DNA from: Antedon bifida
Lineage: Eukaryota; Echinodermata; Crinoidea; Comatulida; Antedonidae
Assembly (NCBI GenBank): GCA_963402885.1
Contig: OY727093.1
Location: 18,956,161 to 19,020,160 of the forward strand
Length of the DNA stretch: 64,000 bases
Reading direction: 5' to 3'
A program made the position numbers and the translations under genes. The stretch's first letter is position 1. Each line of letters begins with the position of its first letter. Below the pieces are notes generated by a model that did not search any database, was not told the origin of the DNA, and worked only from the letters and a program-made list of their open reading frames with translations. Below are positions 52,530-64,000 of this stretch, one piece after another.

Positions 52530-53156
52530 TGACACCTATCTAGCTACTAACTAACTAGGCCTAGGCCTAGGCTAGAACTATCTAGGCCTAGCTAGCCTAG
52601 TAGACCCCTAGCCTAGCCTAGTAATACAAATACCTTTAATTTTAGCAATAAACTCTCTTTATTGATCTTTATTTGATATGATAAGGATCATAATATTAAT
52701 ATATATATATATAATAATCGGTTCTCTCGATTGTGTTCTTCCTGCTCTAGCTAGGCTGGCCTAGCTGTCGTCTCGCGTTTTGGGTTATGATCGTCATGGG
52801 TCATTGCACATTGTTATTAAATTCGGATTCTATTAGGCCGACTGTCGTTTCCTAATTATCGTTACAAAAGTTAGTGTTCTACGCATCTTTTCAAGTATCT
52901 TTAGACATAACATAACAGCGCAGGAGGGCTTTTGTTGTCATAATCAAAAATAAAAAAAGAAGTGATGTTGCAAAAATAATCGAATCGAAATTGAGTGAAT
53001 AACGTTATTTTATTTGCTCAGGTAAGCTTAGGAAGGAGTACTAAATTGAATTTTTCATTTCAGGTCATTTTAAAAGCGAAATTTTAGTGGGGGATTTTTT
53101 TGTGTAAACACAGTACGATTTGAGGCCAGCAGCATTTTGTTTTGTTGTGAATGTGA

Positions 53157-53282
53157 ATGATGAACCAACAACAAAGTATAGAAGAATTGGAACATCAGAT
53201 TCGTGTGAAGCTAAACCAGTCTAAAATAAAGTTGTGGCTTGTCCCATACACTGTGAATGGTGAAAAGGGTGAACATCCAAAG
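53157..53282 (+). CDS. NUB1: NUB1 exon 1
   Basis: Two adjacent in-frame ATGs (53157 and 53160) begin [20 protein letters not shown], continuing [20 protein letters not shown], which matches vertebrate DRIQLWKPPYTDENKKVG. An upstream ATG at 53151 meets a stop at once. The exon ends in phase 0. Confidence 0.9.
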
Positions 53283-56200
53283 GTTTGTATTGTGTAGAAA
53301 TTAAAATTTTATCAATATATTCGGTCGGTCTAATTACCGAAAACAACCGAACTATAATAACCGAAAACAACCATATAAAAGTAAAACCATAAAAAAAACT
53401 AAAACAACCATAAACTTTTATTCACAATAAAATCTATCTATAATCACTTCAGTATTAACTTAAGTTATGCTTTGTTTTTGAAAATCTAAAACTAAAAACG
53501 AAATGTGTTTGTAAATAGATTTTGTAAGTAAATGTAGTCTACGGTGTATATCATTGAATTTGTACGATTTTGAGTTGTATTTTGTGCACACTACCATTTC
53601 GTAGGGTCTTCCTTGGCTTTTGCGTGCGCGGTTTCCTCTCTGCAAGGTCTTAGCTTTAGAAACACCCATCAGTAGAGGGCGACATTAAAAAAAAAGTATA
53701 CAAATTTGTTTTAGGTATTTAGATTTTTTCAATTTGTTTTCGGTTGTTTTCTGTAATTAGACTGACCCAATATATTTTACTTGTTTACATCCAATTAGTT
53801 ACTACTACTACTAGCCTAGTCCAGGATGATTATATTATTATATTCATAATCATTCTTGATTCAATGTAAAATATACAAAATAGATAAAAACTATGTTACT
53901 GTACGAATATGACTGTTGATATTCATCAACACGAATACGCTTTACGAATATGAAATAGAGATCAGCTCAAAAGTTTAACAAATGTGTGACGTATCCGTTT
54001 TTTTTATCGTATTCCTAAGGTTGCGAAACCTCCCCTTATACTGGCCCAATTACAACAATTTAAAAGAAACACTCTAATGAATGGAACGAGTCAAATGGCT
54101 GGGGCCATTTACCGGGGTGTCTAGAAAACTCAGATCAAGAAAACTAAATATATGAGTTTCTAGATCGAGAAAACACAGATATCTGAGTTACAACTTACAT
54201 TATTATTAGTAGGAAAATGTATAATCAGTATTAATAATACTGTATGTGGTATTTCAAATAACCTACCCTCTGATTAATAATGGAACGATGCAAATAACCA
54301 ACCAACTAATCATTTGATGATCTGAGTTTTTGTAGACAGCCCATTTACCGTACATAAAGAGTTAACACTATTGGCTCAGAGCCGACTTGCTCCAAGTTCC
54401 GGTGGTGGAACAGGTCTTCTCGGATAAGGATAAACCGTAGGTCCAGTGTACACAGTACAGCACAGTACGTATGTACTTTAAAGAACCCAGTTCATCATTT
54501 GAGATGAGTAGAGGGTTACCCTGCTGACCTGGTTCACAAAACAGCCCCTGTGTCAGGGGATTACCACCTACATGATAGAACAGTGATTTATACCACCTAT
54601 CTGATAGAACAGTGATTTATTTACTATCAATGGTAATCTTTGGCCATGTGCATAAAATAGAATAAAATGAATAAAAAGTGTCTGATCTCATGTTACAGTA
54701 TGTGGGAATATGTACATGGGAAGTGACTATCAGCTCGATCAACCGTTTCGCCAATGGTACGGTCAATGTGCATGTAATTTACCATTTTATAATGTAATTA
54801 CTTCATTTCTGATCATTCCGGTAACCATAAATGATTTTGGCAGCATATTTATTGAGTACAAGAGTTCTACCAGCTTCACTGACCTAAAGCCCAATGGCAG
54901 GAGAAATGATCGGCAGCCAGAATGCACTGCATCACTCTGAATATTCCTTTTGCCAATGATGAGAAATTTGAGGATAAAAAACATGCACAGAATAATCTTG
55001 TTGACAGGAAAAACAATGCACTTCATGCACAGTCATCTATGCATACAGGTTTTTCATACAGTAAAACAATTGGATAAAATATTTTTACGTAATTATTATA
55101 GCATACCTAAGCCTGCTTTTTGTAGATGAATAGGGTGATTTTTTATTAATGTCCTTAATCCAGTAACAGTAACAACAAGCTTTTTTTTTCAATTCTTCTT
55201 AGAACCTGGTTGAACAATATTCGTCAGAGTTGAAAACTGACCCAGATACAATTGCCTCAATCATAGAAAAGCTTCGTAGACATGCCTTACATAAGCTAGA
55301 TGCTAAGCAGCAGTTTCAGAAGCATGGTGTTGCCACACTAAAGATAAAAATTGCTGCTAACCTGCCTCAAGGATCAGTTGATAAACTGTCAGACTTGCAA
55401 ACAAAACTAGACATAAGTGGTCTAGATTTGAAGAAACTGTAAGTTTAAAAATTATTTCTGTACAATTCATTATGAATACAGAATTAACCCTGATTTTAAC
55501 TAATCATACACTGATTTTAGAAATTTGTATTACACTCCAATGTTAATACAGTAGTCTGTAGAACCCTTCCTTTGTGACATTCCTACTCAGGGGACATCCT
55601 TAAGAGGACACTTTCATATGAAATAAACAAGAGGCAATAGTACCAACCAACTATTTAGGGAACATCCCTATGAATAACATTGGCACATTGGTTCCCAAGG
55701 GTTCCTCTTTACTACTGTATGAATACCATACTGGTACTGGTACTGGTTCAAATAACCGTCTCACAGAGACATCTGGTAGCCATTGACTTAAAGTTGGCAT
55801 TTGGATGTGTTACTTTTAAATGTACAGTACGAGAGTGACTACTACCAAATTGCACAGTCACAAAACAACTTTGTTGTTTAGTCATTTTCTCATTAATCGT
55901 TTGTTTTTGATGTACTGTATGATGAAAATAGTCTTCTAGAATAGCGCTTTATATCAAATTTGTAATGTAATGTAAAAAATAGTATTCAGGAACATTTGCT
56001 GCTGCCTCTGTTATGTAATACTGTATGTAGACCTATTGTATTTTCTGTTTTTAATCCAATAACAGAAGAACTGTTTAATATTAATTCATAATAAAAAAAA
56101 GGTACTGGTATTTTTGACTTGATCATCATGATCCCTACAAGGAGAAATTGGTATGTACTGTCCAGTCCTAGTGTATTTTGTATAAAGTGCAGGGATTGAA

Positions 56201-59200
56201 GCTAAAGAAGTCTAGGGATGGTTGGTTGTCCTCTTGATTGGCCTGTTTTCCAGTCTATGTTGAGTTGCGGCAAATCTAAACTAGATTAAACAATTTTCCA
56301 GGAAAAGGGGTAATCAGGCTTTGCGTTGATGTAGTTCAAATCACTGAAATGTTAATGATTGAAGGAAAATGGGTAGAAGTCAATGATAGAAATTGTTAAA
56401 ACAATTCAATGATTGCAATCTTGATGTGGATACGATCATTAAAACTGACCAATCAAATAGTTCCCAAATTAAGCCATTGTAGTTTATGAAAAAAATAGTT
56501 GCTTTTTCACAAATCTGCACCTTGGGATCAACTCCACACTTTTCCTGGCAGTGTAAAAGAGGTATAAAAATAAGTAACTATAGTCTATACTGGCTTTTGA
56601 CACTAGAACTACAATGTAACCTTTCACTAACAATAATATTAATAATAATCTTTCAGTGAAGATTTTATTAGACAGAAAATACTTTTCTAAGTCTATTTAA
56701 CCTGAAATATGTTTTGATTTAATCTCAGAATTTCCGAAAAATGGAAATTGAAAGTAGAGGAACTAAAGGTTATCAGTGTCGGCCAGGTCATTGATGATGA
56801 AAGGTCACTAGCTGATCAACGAGTCAGTCATGGGTCACAGGTCATGGTTATCATTTTGACAGAAAATGAAGTTTCAGCCAATGCAGATGAAGCTAAGAAA
56901 ATGAGACTGTCTCGTACAAAAGAAGTTGCAGAGGTGCTTGCGAACAGAAGCAAAGGTTTGAAATGGTTTATTTTATAAGGCCTGTATTCACAAGGCATTA
57001 CTAAATATGAACTAGATCTTTATTTATTTACTTCCCTCTTGTTATTTGGTTATCATATATATATTATTTTATTGTCACAATCTTTTTTTTTCTTTTTTTT
57101 TTTTTTTCTATATTCTTCTTTCTTTCCACGAATTTTGTTGGCAGCGTATCTCTAATTCTGGCCAACATAAGATTGTATAACTTTGTCATAAGATTGACCT
57201 GTAGCTGTAGATGTGCAAGAAACTTTTTTTTATGACTTTAGAGTTGCGCAACGTGACTTACGCGCGATTTTATAAATTTCAATGATTGATCATAGATTAA
57301 AAACCAAAAGTCATTTTGTATTGACACTTGGTGAACATTTAAGTCATATCAAGGGCAAATTTTCTATGGATTAAAAATGGCATGTTTTACAGAAAGTTAC
57401 AAAGAAAGTTAAAATTTCAAAATGCGAAAAATCAATTTCTAATCAACTTTCTATACGTTTCATGTCATTTTGAGCATATCAAGAATTCCCACATGCGTGC
57501 GCACATAGCGTTAAAAACATACTTTTTTCGAGTGATTTATGTTTTTTCAGCCTTTTCTAGTAATTTTTACCAACTTTTAAACAATTTCGACTTAAAATCA
57601 CGTCATACGAGCACGTGGAATTGGATAATTTGCACGCGTTTTTGATGAAAAAGTTAAAAAATTCGTCAAAATTATGCCTTTTTTTAAACAGTCATAGATT
57701 CTAAACTACATGGTGAATTTTATTTTTTATTACAAATTCTGAAAGTAGATGAGTTGTAGATATCGAATCATGCATCGATATGGCTAACCGGACATTGTGA
57801 CGTCATCGTATGGCCACTCGAATATAAAATAGAGGATTTTTGTCTCTTTCGTCATAGCTCATCACATTTAATAGAGCCCATCTCCACTTATCCGTAATCC
57901 ATTTCCCCCCATTTTTTTATATTGTCCAAGTCAATCAATTATCTTTCGCATGATTTACCATTTTTAAAATTGTGATGACGTCATCATGTTCAAAAGCGTC
58001 AATAACTTTGGTCATTTTTCACCTATTCTGCACTGAATGTAGTACATATACAGTATAGTGTTATTCTGTATACTTAGACGTGACACAAAATAGAGAGCAC
58101 GTTAAAATTATTTCAATGGCATAATCGTTTTTCTGTGCGCAATATTCTAATGTATGACGTGCACGTGGCGTTTGCACTGCGGATAACCTAACTCGTCCGT
58201 AGTGACGAGTTCAAATCTAGTTGGAGTTAGTTTTATACTATGGAGGGATATTGTACTACTACCATGTGAGAGTCGTGGGTTTGAGACACCTGTCTGTGCC
58301 ATATTGCCTCTATCGATATGTCACAAAGTGCGAGTCTTGTCTACCTGTGCCTGCGACTTAAACATGTAGGAAAAGGAAATATGCATAAACAGTACATTAT
58401 GTATATCCAAGCATTTAATCATTCAAGCCCCACATCCCAATATAAACTCAACAATATATCTATGAGTAAGAACTCGTTCTGGGCATATCAATGAATTTCA
58501 TAAACAAATACTTGTTTGTTAACCATCAAATATACAATAAATACATTACAACATGTTAAATAAAAATTCAATTCAAAGTCATCAATCGAAAAATGTATTT
58601 TTATTATTTAACAGAAGATCATGACAAGTATCATCTTCAAATTGCGGATCAAACAGGCAAGCCAATTGACCTTCCCAAGGAAGAGAGCCGTGCATTGTCA
58701 GTCGCGCTCACGTTAAATGAGAGAGGACGAGCATGTTTGAAACGCAAAGAATATGGAGAGGCATTGCTTGTGCTACTTGAAGCGGACAAAGAGTTCAAGT
58801 AAGTTTATTTCTTATTACATTTTGTTACACCTGAAACAATAAATGCCCTAATGGACTCTACCATTGTGTGAGTGGGGTGGGGATAACAAGGATTGGTGAT
58901 ATGGCTATACAATAATAATTAAGTTGTAAACGAAGCAGTTTAGTTACCTTTTGCTCTATGGTAAAGTATAGAAATCTGTATTATCACTATTACTATCACA
59001 ATACTACTATGAAAACTGCTATATCCTTTATTCAATATTAATTTAGACACAGATATACAGTAGATATACATAAAAATTGTTTGCGTAGGCAGATATAAAT
59101 AGGCTGTGAATAAAAGTACATTAAAAGGCTATTATACTTTACATACCATTTCTTCACATAGCAATCATCCTTCTTGTAGTGCAGTTTTTTGGGCAGTTAC

Positions 59201-62200
59201 ACAGCTGACAAATTAATTCATAGTTCTTTAAATTCAAAAGCTTAGTATAGCCATGTATTAACTCGGTTGCTAAGTCAGTCTAATATGTCTGCCAGACAAT
59301 GTCAATTCGTAGCAGCTGGATATATTAATCTTCAATAATTCTTTAACCTTATGATCAAATTTGATCAAAAATGATTTAATGTTAGTCAAATTGATTTTCA
59401 AAGCCCACTGAACATTTGGTTAAATATACATTTCAATTTCTCTTAAAATAGTCATACAGAATTTGGCAGTAGTTAAGTGGTTAATGTTATCTTATGTGGT
59501 GATTAATTAATAATTTTAAAAAAGTATAGAATTTTTGATAGCATAAACATGAAAATCTGAAATATACCAAATATGTAAAATTGAAGTTTATATTTGTTAA
59601 GCAACTTTTCCTGTAACTAAGACTTTTTTTTATTGTTACACAATAATCCGGATGAAATGTGATGTGCCCATATGGACATGATGTTATTACTACCATATTT
59701 GGCCACATCACATAAACTTTGATAGTGTAGACAGAGCTTTAGAAATGTAATTTCCAATTGTTATAATAGATGAGATATACAAGGATTCTTTGTATTCTTA
59801 AACATTTCTTCTACAATTTAAAAAAACCCTAAATAAGGTGATGCGGCTCCAAATTTTATGAGGAAGGGAAGGTGAAACTAAATTTTTTTTTTGCCTTTAA
59901 GATGTAATACATCTTGGGAAATGTATATATGCACATACATAATAAACAAAACTGTTTTCCACTTGTACTTATAAATTTTAATAAAATCTAAGCTGCAAAT
60001 CTTATAAAATTTATATTAAATAAGTTAGAAATCAATGATTTGAACTGTACTCTTTGTTTTGCAGTCAATGTAGATCTGAGATATTATCAGCTGTTGATAA
60101 CTACGCTGTCCTCTGCCTTGATATCACTTGGTGTTACTTCTGTTTGCAGAATATTGATTCCCTTCCTGATGCAGGTTTGTTTGATTCCTTTCAATTTTTT
60201 TTTTAATTGTTTTCTCTAAAAAAACATCCCATGCTGGGGGATCACAATCCATAACAAAAACAGAAGAGTAAGTAAAAGAAAATTCCACATTATATACACA
60301 GATTTCTTTATTTGCATGACAAGAGATATTCTAAAACTCAATTTCATTAACAATTTGAACATGCTATTTCTTTCCTTGGTGATTTTATTTTTTGCAGGTT
60401 GTTAGTATTGGAATTTGTTTCCTAACATTATTTTTTAGTTTTAATATGAATGTTATAGTGTTATATGGTCTATGTAAATACGAGAATGAATGAATCATAC
60501 TGTATGACTACTACCCTAACAAGAATCAATCATTGTATTCCCCATAGTGAAATTTGTTTGTTATATCGACCAGTATGTTGTCATACAATAAAAATCCAAT
60601 GATATCAATGAGTTTAGAATGCAGGTCTCAGGATTCATAAGCTAATTCACTAACTATTTAGCCAAAGAGAACTGGTTTATAAAAAATGTTAACATGACCT
60701 ATTAAATCTATGTTTACATCGCGCCCTCTATAAGGTTTTATTTTTCCTTAGAAACCACTAATTAAATAAAATGGCAGAATTAAGTAGGCGAGTTTATTAA
60801 GCTGTCTTAAAAGTTACCTGATGACTAGAGATAGGTAAACGGTTCCAAAGGAAGACAGGCCCAAGAAAAACCTCAACATCCAAATTAAAAGGTGGATGAG
60901 TATTTATAAATATAAATTATAACACACCTACTTTGATTGGTTGTAGTTGATTGTGTCACATGTCGTACCTTATTTGAATCCATCATCATGGATGTTGAAC
61001 ATGACATGCATACCATGTGATGGAAACATTTACATTAATTAATATTTTGTTATAGAATCCAGATTGAGTAAGTGTGAAGAATGTTTTAAGAAGAGTTACG
61101 GTGCAGACATGGAGAGATTAAAAGCATTAAAGGGAGATAGTTCTCGTGAGCTAGCCCTGTTTGTTAGGTTGTATCTACTGCAAGGAATCATCGCTTTCTA
61201 CCAACACAATAAACAGCTTAGTATTCAATTGCTTCACAAGGTAAGCCTACATAGATATAATGATTTGTATTTTGTATTAATGTTAAGTTAACTTAATGTC
61301 TTATTTGATGACTTGCTTCTCCCTTAATACATAAAGATTGAAGTGTATATTGTTAATTATATATACTGTACTTATGTACAACTGGGCCATACCGGCCCAG
61401 TAGATAGCATCTAGAGAGGTCATTACATCACTGGCGTGTCAACATGAATGTCCACTTCAATTGAAATGTTCAACTGTCATCCATGTGGATATGAATGTAG
61501 TGCATGTTGACTCAAAATGAATTAAAAATTATTTTTTAGGCCAGAGGAATTTTAAAGACATTAGAAGTAGATGATGAGAAACTAAGCCACCTAATTGGCA
61601 TGGGTTTTACTACCTCAGAGGCTAGACTTGGATTGCGAGCAGCAAATGGTAGCTTGTCATTGGCTGTTAACAAAATCACTGACAGAAAGGAACGAAGAAA
61701 AGAGATTGCTGCTAAAGAAAGAGAAGAAGATAAGAAAAGGGAATTGCAAAGGCAGATTGGGAAAGCTGCTAATGGACAATGGTAAAGTAACTTGCTGTTC
61801 AAATCCTTACCAGTGGTGGACCCAGAGGATCCCATCCTCTGCACATCCTCTCTCCTTCCCCAACATATAATAAACAAACCTAATAATATTTTATCCTACC
61901 ATACTCAAACTTCTACGGTACACAATTTATTTAATTCTATTTTTAGTGCTTGCTATTTATACACACTTTATTTGTATTTAATCTACAAAAAAACATTGCC
62001 ACTGCATATAGTACAGAGATTAAAACATACATTCAATACATTAGAACCCTTATTGAGAGAAAAACTTCAAAGAGTCACCTTAATACTAAAGCATATCCCC
62101 AGAACAGGTTTTGCCATTGCGTTAAACATGTACAATATGTCTCCTGGTTTGTTTCACAGGAAATCTGAATGGAAGGGTTTTTCTGTAAAAATGATAAATA

Positions 62201-64000
62201 TTACTGAATTAAATTATTTTTTAGGCCATAGGAATTTTAAAGACATTATAAGTAGATAATATTACTAAAAGAAATTTAAACTATGCAAAAATGTACAAAA
62301 AAATAATAAGATTAAAATGTTTTGTTGATGTTGAATATTTTTATTTCATTTTCAGGGTGAATATTGATGTGTATAACACACTCCTATCCATGGGCTTCCC
62401 TACAAATGCAGCAGCCTCAGCACTTAAACAATGTAACAGTGATATCAACCTTGCTCTACAGACATTACAAGAGAATCCTCAACTACTTAACATGCCAGAA
62501 CCAGGCGAGTGGCAAGAAGAAATCACAGATCAGATGTTGTCACAGGTACTTATTTATGAATTTCAAAGCACGGGGAATATAAAAAGAACAGCTACAGTAG
62601 GCCTATAAATCATCCTGTAGCTTAATTAAAACTGCAAACTCTCTATATGGTATTTTACAATAACTGCAGCCTTTCTATGGCAAATTACACAATAACACAA
62701 TGATTTCTAAGAGACGTTTATATTCAACACCGCCTGCTATATATTGAGACTATGAGAGGAGGTGAGGAGCACTGTGTCAGAAGTGGTACCCTAGTGGCTA
62801 TATGAGGGGGAAAAATCAATCAATTATGACCACTGATGGTCGTGGTCGTGCACTGACTTAAATAGTGTAAATTTGCTTGTGTTTTGAGCTGTTTGTTATT
62901 GCAAAAAAACGACACATTTATTAAAAATTCAGTTATCTGGAAAAAAAATGTGAAAACCGAGAATTCTAGAATATGGGAATCACTCAGCGAAAAGAGGAGT
63001 GTATGCCACCTCTGTATATGGTATTCCACAACCACTACCTCTCTATTTCACAAACACTACAACCTCTCTATCACACACATATATAAAGTGTATTTATTAA
63101 ATATTATTTGTTAAAACTATATCTTTATAGTTCTGTGAATTGGGCTTCTTGAAGGAGGTTGCCAGACAAGCACTAATCAGTTACCATGGCAATGTAGAGA
63201 AAGCTATTGAAGTACTTGTACAGAATGGTGGTCTACTGCCATCAAGCTGTCACAGGGCTTCAACTTCTAAAAGATCAAGTACTGGTAAGTTGGGTTATAT
63301 TGTAATTGGTTCCATTTCATTGATGTATATACCATATATTTGTATTAGACTGGATAAACTGTAGGTAAAATTGTGTCTATTTTATTGAATTTGACACAAT
63401 TAACATAGGGACATTTTTGTGTCCATGTCGACTGATATGATATATTTGCGTGGCCTACACCCATTTACTCCCATACTGGCCCAGTGAAATAGCAACACAA
63501 GCCTTAGAATTAAAATATTTGAATACCATCCTGTTCGAATATACTAATTGTGTTACATTGTGTACAATGTAAAAAATAACATTGACTATTCTCAGTCAAT
63601 TGTTGACTATATTTTGGAGGTCAGGTTTTAGGAATGTGTTTCAATTTTTTAAACATCTGCACCATTTATATTTGAATCAATTAAGATATATTGAATATAT
63701 ATTAACTATTTGTTGAAAAACAATAAATCAACAATTCCCACTTTAAGCTTTAAAATGAGGGGGGTCTATTTAAGTAAAGGTAAGGTAAGAAACATGTAAA
63801 AAACAATATGATTATGAACAAAAAAGTTAACTAAACGAATGCAGTTATAATTTAACTTAAAGTTAATGTAGATTAGAGTATGGAAAAACTCTATATTACT
63901 GTACCCTATTTTGTAAAACTATTCATTTTACTTTCTAAAACTAACGTAACTTGATTTATTCAGGTGCTGACAGTTTAACAAAAGAGCAAAATGAGGCAAT
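53157..64000 (+). CDS. NUB1: NUB1, NEDD8 ultimate buster 1 (exons 1-9 and start of exon 10; 3' end outside)
   Basis: NUB1 binds NEDD8 and FAT10 and carries them and their conjugates to the proteasome (family knowledge). Ten exons are traced with consistent phases: 53157-53282, 55203-55438, 56729-56955, 58615-58798, 60065-60174, 61056-61240, 61540-61781, 62356-62545, 63131-63284 and 63964 to the edge. Order of parts: N-terminal helix, ubiquitin-like domain (exons 2-3), conserved middle (exons 4-6, e.g. [15 protein letters not shown] and [12 protein letters not shown]), UBA1 (exon 7), UBA2 (exon 8), UBA3 (exon 9). About 600 residues are expected; about 555 are seen. It is divergent from PIKFYVE, with start codons about 2.7 kb apart. 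Intron 3 holds a Helitron and intron 7 a decayed piece of exon 7. Confidence 0.95.
54385..54545 (+). mobile_element. SINE fragment with the same core, NUB1 intron 1
   Basis: GGATAAGGATAAACCGTAGG, TCCAGTGTACAC and CTTTAAAGAACCC correspond to the core of the 35.1-kb SINE. Confidence 0.5.
55203..55438 (+). CDS. NUB1: NUB1 exon 2 (start of ubiquitin-like domain)
   Basis: Encodes [20 protein letters not shown], then [18 protein letters not shown], corresponding to DLAKQYSDRL and TTGIATIEVFLPPRL. Phase 0 in, 2 out. Confidence 0.93.
56729..56955 (+). CDS. NUB1: NUB1 exon 3 (ubiquitin-like domain)
   Basis: Encodes [20 protein letters not shown] and [15 protein letters not shown], the end of a beta-grasp fold; vertebrates have IKIVINKKQLQLGKTLEEQGV. 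Then a charged helix with [14 protein letters not shown]. Confidence 0.94.
57117..58220 (+). mobile_element. Non-autonomous Helitron in NUB1 intron 3
   Basis: Begins TCTATATTCTTCTTTCTTTC after a T tract and ends with the hairpin AACTCGTC/GACGAGTT, then CAAATCTAG followed by T. About 1.1 kb, no transposase. Opposite in orientation to the 43.8-49.8-kb array and about 80-90% similar by eye over long stretches. Confidence 0.82.
58225..58400 (+). mobile_element. SINE-like sequence beside the NUB1 Helitron
   Basis: ACCATGTGAGAGTCGTGGGT followed by TTGAGACACCTGTCTGTGCC resembles the tRNA-like head at 35.1 kb. Confidence 0.4.
58615..58798 (+). CDS. NUB1: NUB1 exon 4
   Basis: Encodes [20 protein letters not shown] and [20 protein letters not shown], matching LDIANQTGRSIRIPPSERKA and GRAFLKRKEYGIALPCLLDA. 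Confidence 0.97.
60065..60174 (+). CDS. NUB1: NUB1 exon 5
   Basis: Encodes [20 protein letters not shown] and IDSLPDA, matching [20 protein letters not shown]. Phase 2 in, 1 out. Confidence 0.97.
61056..61240 (+). CDS. NUB1: NUB1 exon 6
   Basis: Encodes [20 protein letters not shown] and [20 protein letters not shown], matching [20 protein letters not shown] and [18 protein letters not shown]. Confidence 0.97.
61540..61781 (+). CDS. NUB1: NUB1 exon 7 (UBA1)
   Basis: Encodes [20 protein letters not shown], a UBA domain with its MGF loop, then a basic helical run ([20 protein letters not shown]), as in vertebrates. A decayed copy of its first 35 bp lies in the next intron. Confidence 0.97.
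62205..62260 (+). pseudogene. Decayed copy of the start of NUB1 exon 7 in intron 7
   Basis: ATTATTTTTTAGGCCATAGG and the following AATTTTAAAGACATTATAAG repeat the exon 7 acceptor and first codons (61528-61575), with a stop where the parent has a Glu codon. Not usable as an exon. Confidence 0.8.
62356..62545 (+). CDS. NUB1: NUB1 exon 8 (UBA2)
   Basis: Encodes [20 protein letters not shown] and [15 protein letters not shown], the second UBA domain (MGF loop present). Phase 2 in, 0 out. Confidence 0.96.
63131..63284 (+). CDS. NUB1: NUB1 exon 9 (UBA3)
   Basis: Encodes [20 protein letters not shown] and [15 protein letters not shown], the third UBA domain (vertebrate MGFDALVAEAALRVFRGNV). Confidence 0.95.
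63964..64000 (+). CDS. NUB1: NUB1 exon 10 (start only, cut by window edge)
   Basis: Begins after TTATTCAG in phase 1 and encodes [12 protein letters not shown] before the window ends. Confidence 0.75.

Larger units (their letters stand above)
50528..53156. other. Intergenic region between divergent PIKFYVE and NUB1
   Basis: Should contain both promoters and untranslated first exons, but no core promoter motif stands out. It holds the inverted-repeat element (50.9 kb), the TatD-like relic (51.5-52.0 kb) and a MITE (52.2-52.5 kb). A possible short 5'-UTR intron for NUB1 (GCTCAG/GTAAGC near 53022 and TTTCAG/GTC near 53064) is weak. Confidence 0.5.

Noticed and set aside
57382-57645. Frame shared by two Helitron copies (also 44570-44794, minus strand)
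   Set aside because: Similar peptides arise only because the elements are related; other copies lack the frame, and there is no Rep or helicase motif.

Overview
This window is AT-rich animal DNA with spliced genes, long introns and many transposon and minisatellite remnants. Two deeply conserved eukaryotic genes can be read exon by exon with consistent intron phases. An immune-type NACHT/LRR gene lies beside them. The mix of NLR-type receptor, TatD-like hydrolase relic, Helitrons and tRNA-derived SINEs suggests a marine invertebrate, possibly an echinoderm or other invertebrate deuterostome; that placement is inference.

Layout. (1) 0.4-6.4 kb, plus strand: a decaying NLR locus. At least six very short exons of one peptide-repeat type lead into a NACHT exon and four nearly identical LRR units, which are cut off by a Helitron relic. 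(2) 6.9-11.7 kb: no gene seen, only repeats. (3) 11.7-50.5 kb, minus strand: PIKFYVE, the phosphatidylinositol-3-phosphate 5-kinase. Thirty-four coding exons run from the N-terminal exon through FYVE, DEP, the TCP-1/chaperonin-like domain and the cysteine-rich region into the lipid-kinase domain. The last roughly 150 residues of the kinase were not found. (4) 50.5-53.1 kb: shared upstream region of two head-to-head genes, holding a broken TatD-like hydrolase copy and two inverted-repeat elements. (5) 53.16 kb to the right edge, plus strand: NUB1 (NEDD8 ultimate buster 1), exons 1-9 and the start of exon 10, with a ubiquitin-like domain and three UBA domains.

The most unusual signal concerns PIKFYVE gene structure. 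The 5' splice-site end of its first recognised coding exon has been amplified into roughly 40 tandem 35-bp copies, and a head-to-tail array of four non-autonomous Helitrons has landed inside that satellite. Exon 22 carries an in-frame 93-bp tandem repeat in which every copy ends with the same-phase splice donor. Minisatellites of 15 and 30/34 bp lie close to two other exon borders. Decayed copies of exon pieces sit in introns next to their parents in both PIKFYVE and NUB1. Together these suggest a region prone to small tandem duplications spanning exon-intron borders.

PIKFYVE (endosomal PI(3,5)P2 synthesis) and NUB1 (delivery of NEDD8 and its conjugates to the proteasome) have no known joint pathway. 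Their head-to-head arrangement may only mean a shared upstream region.
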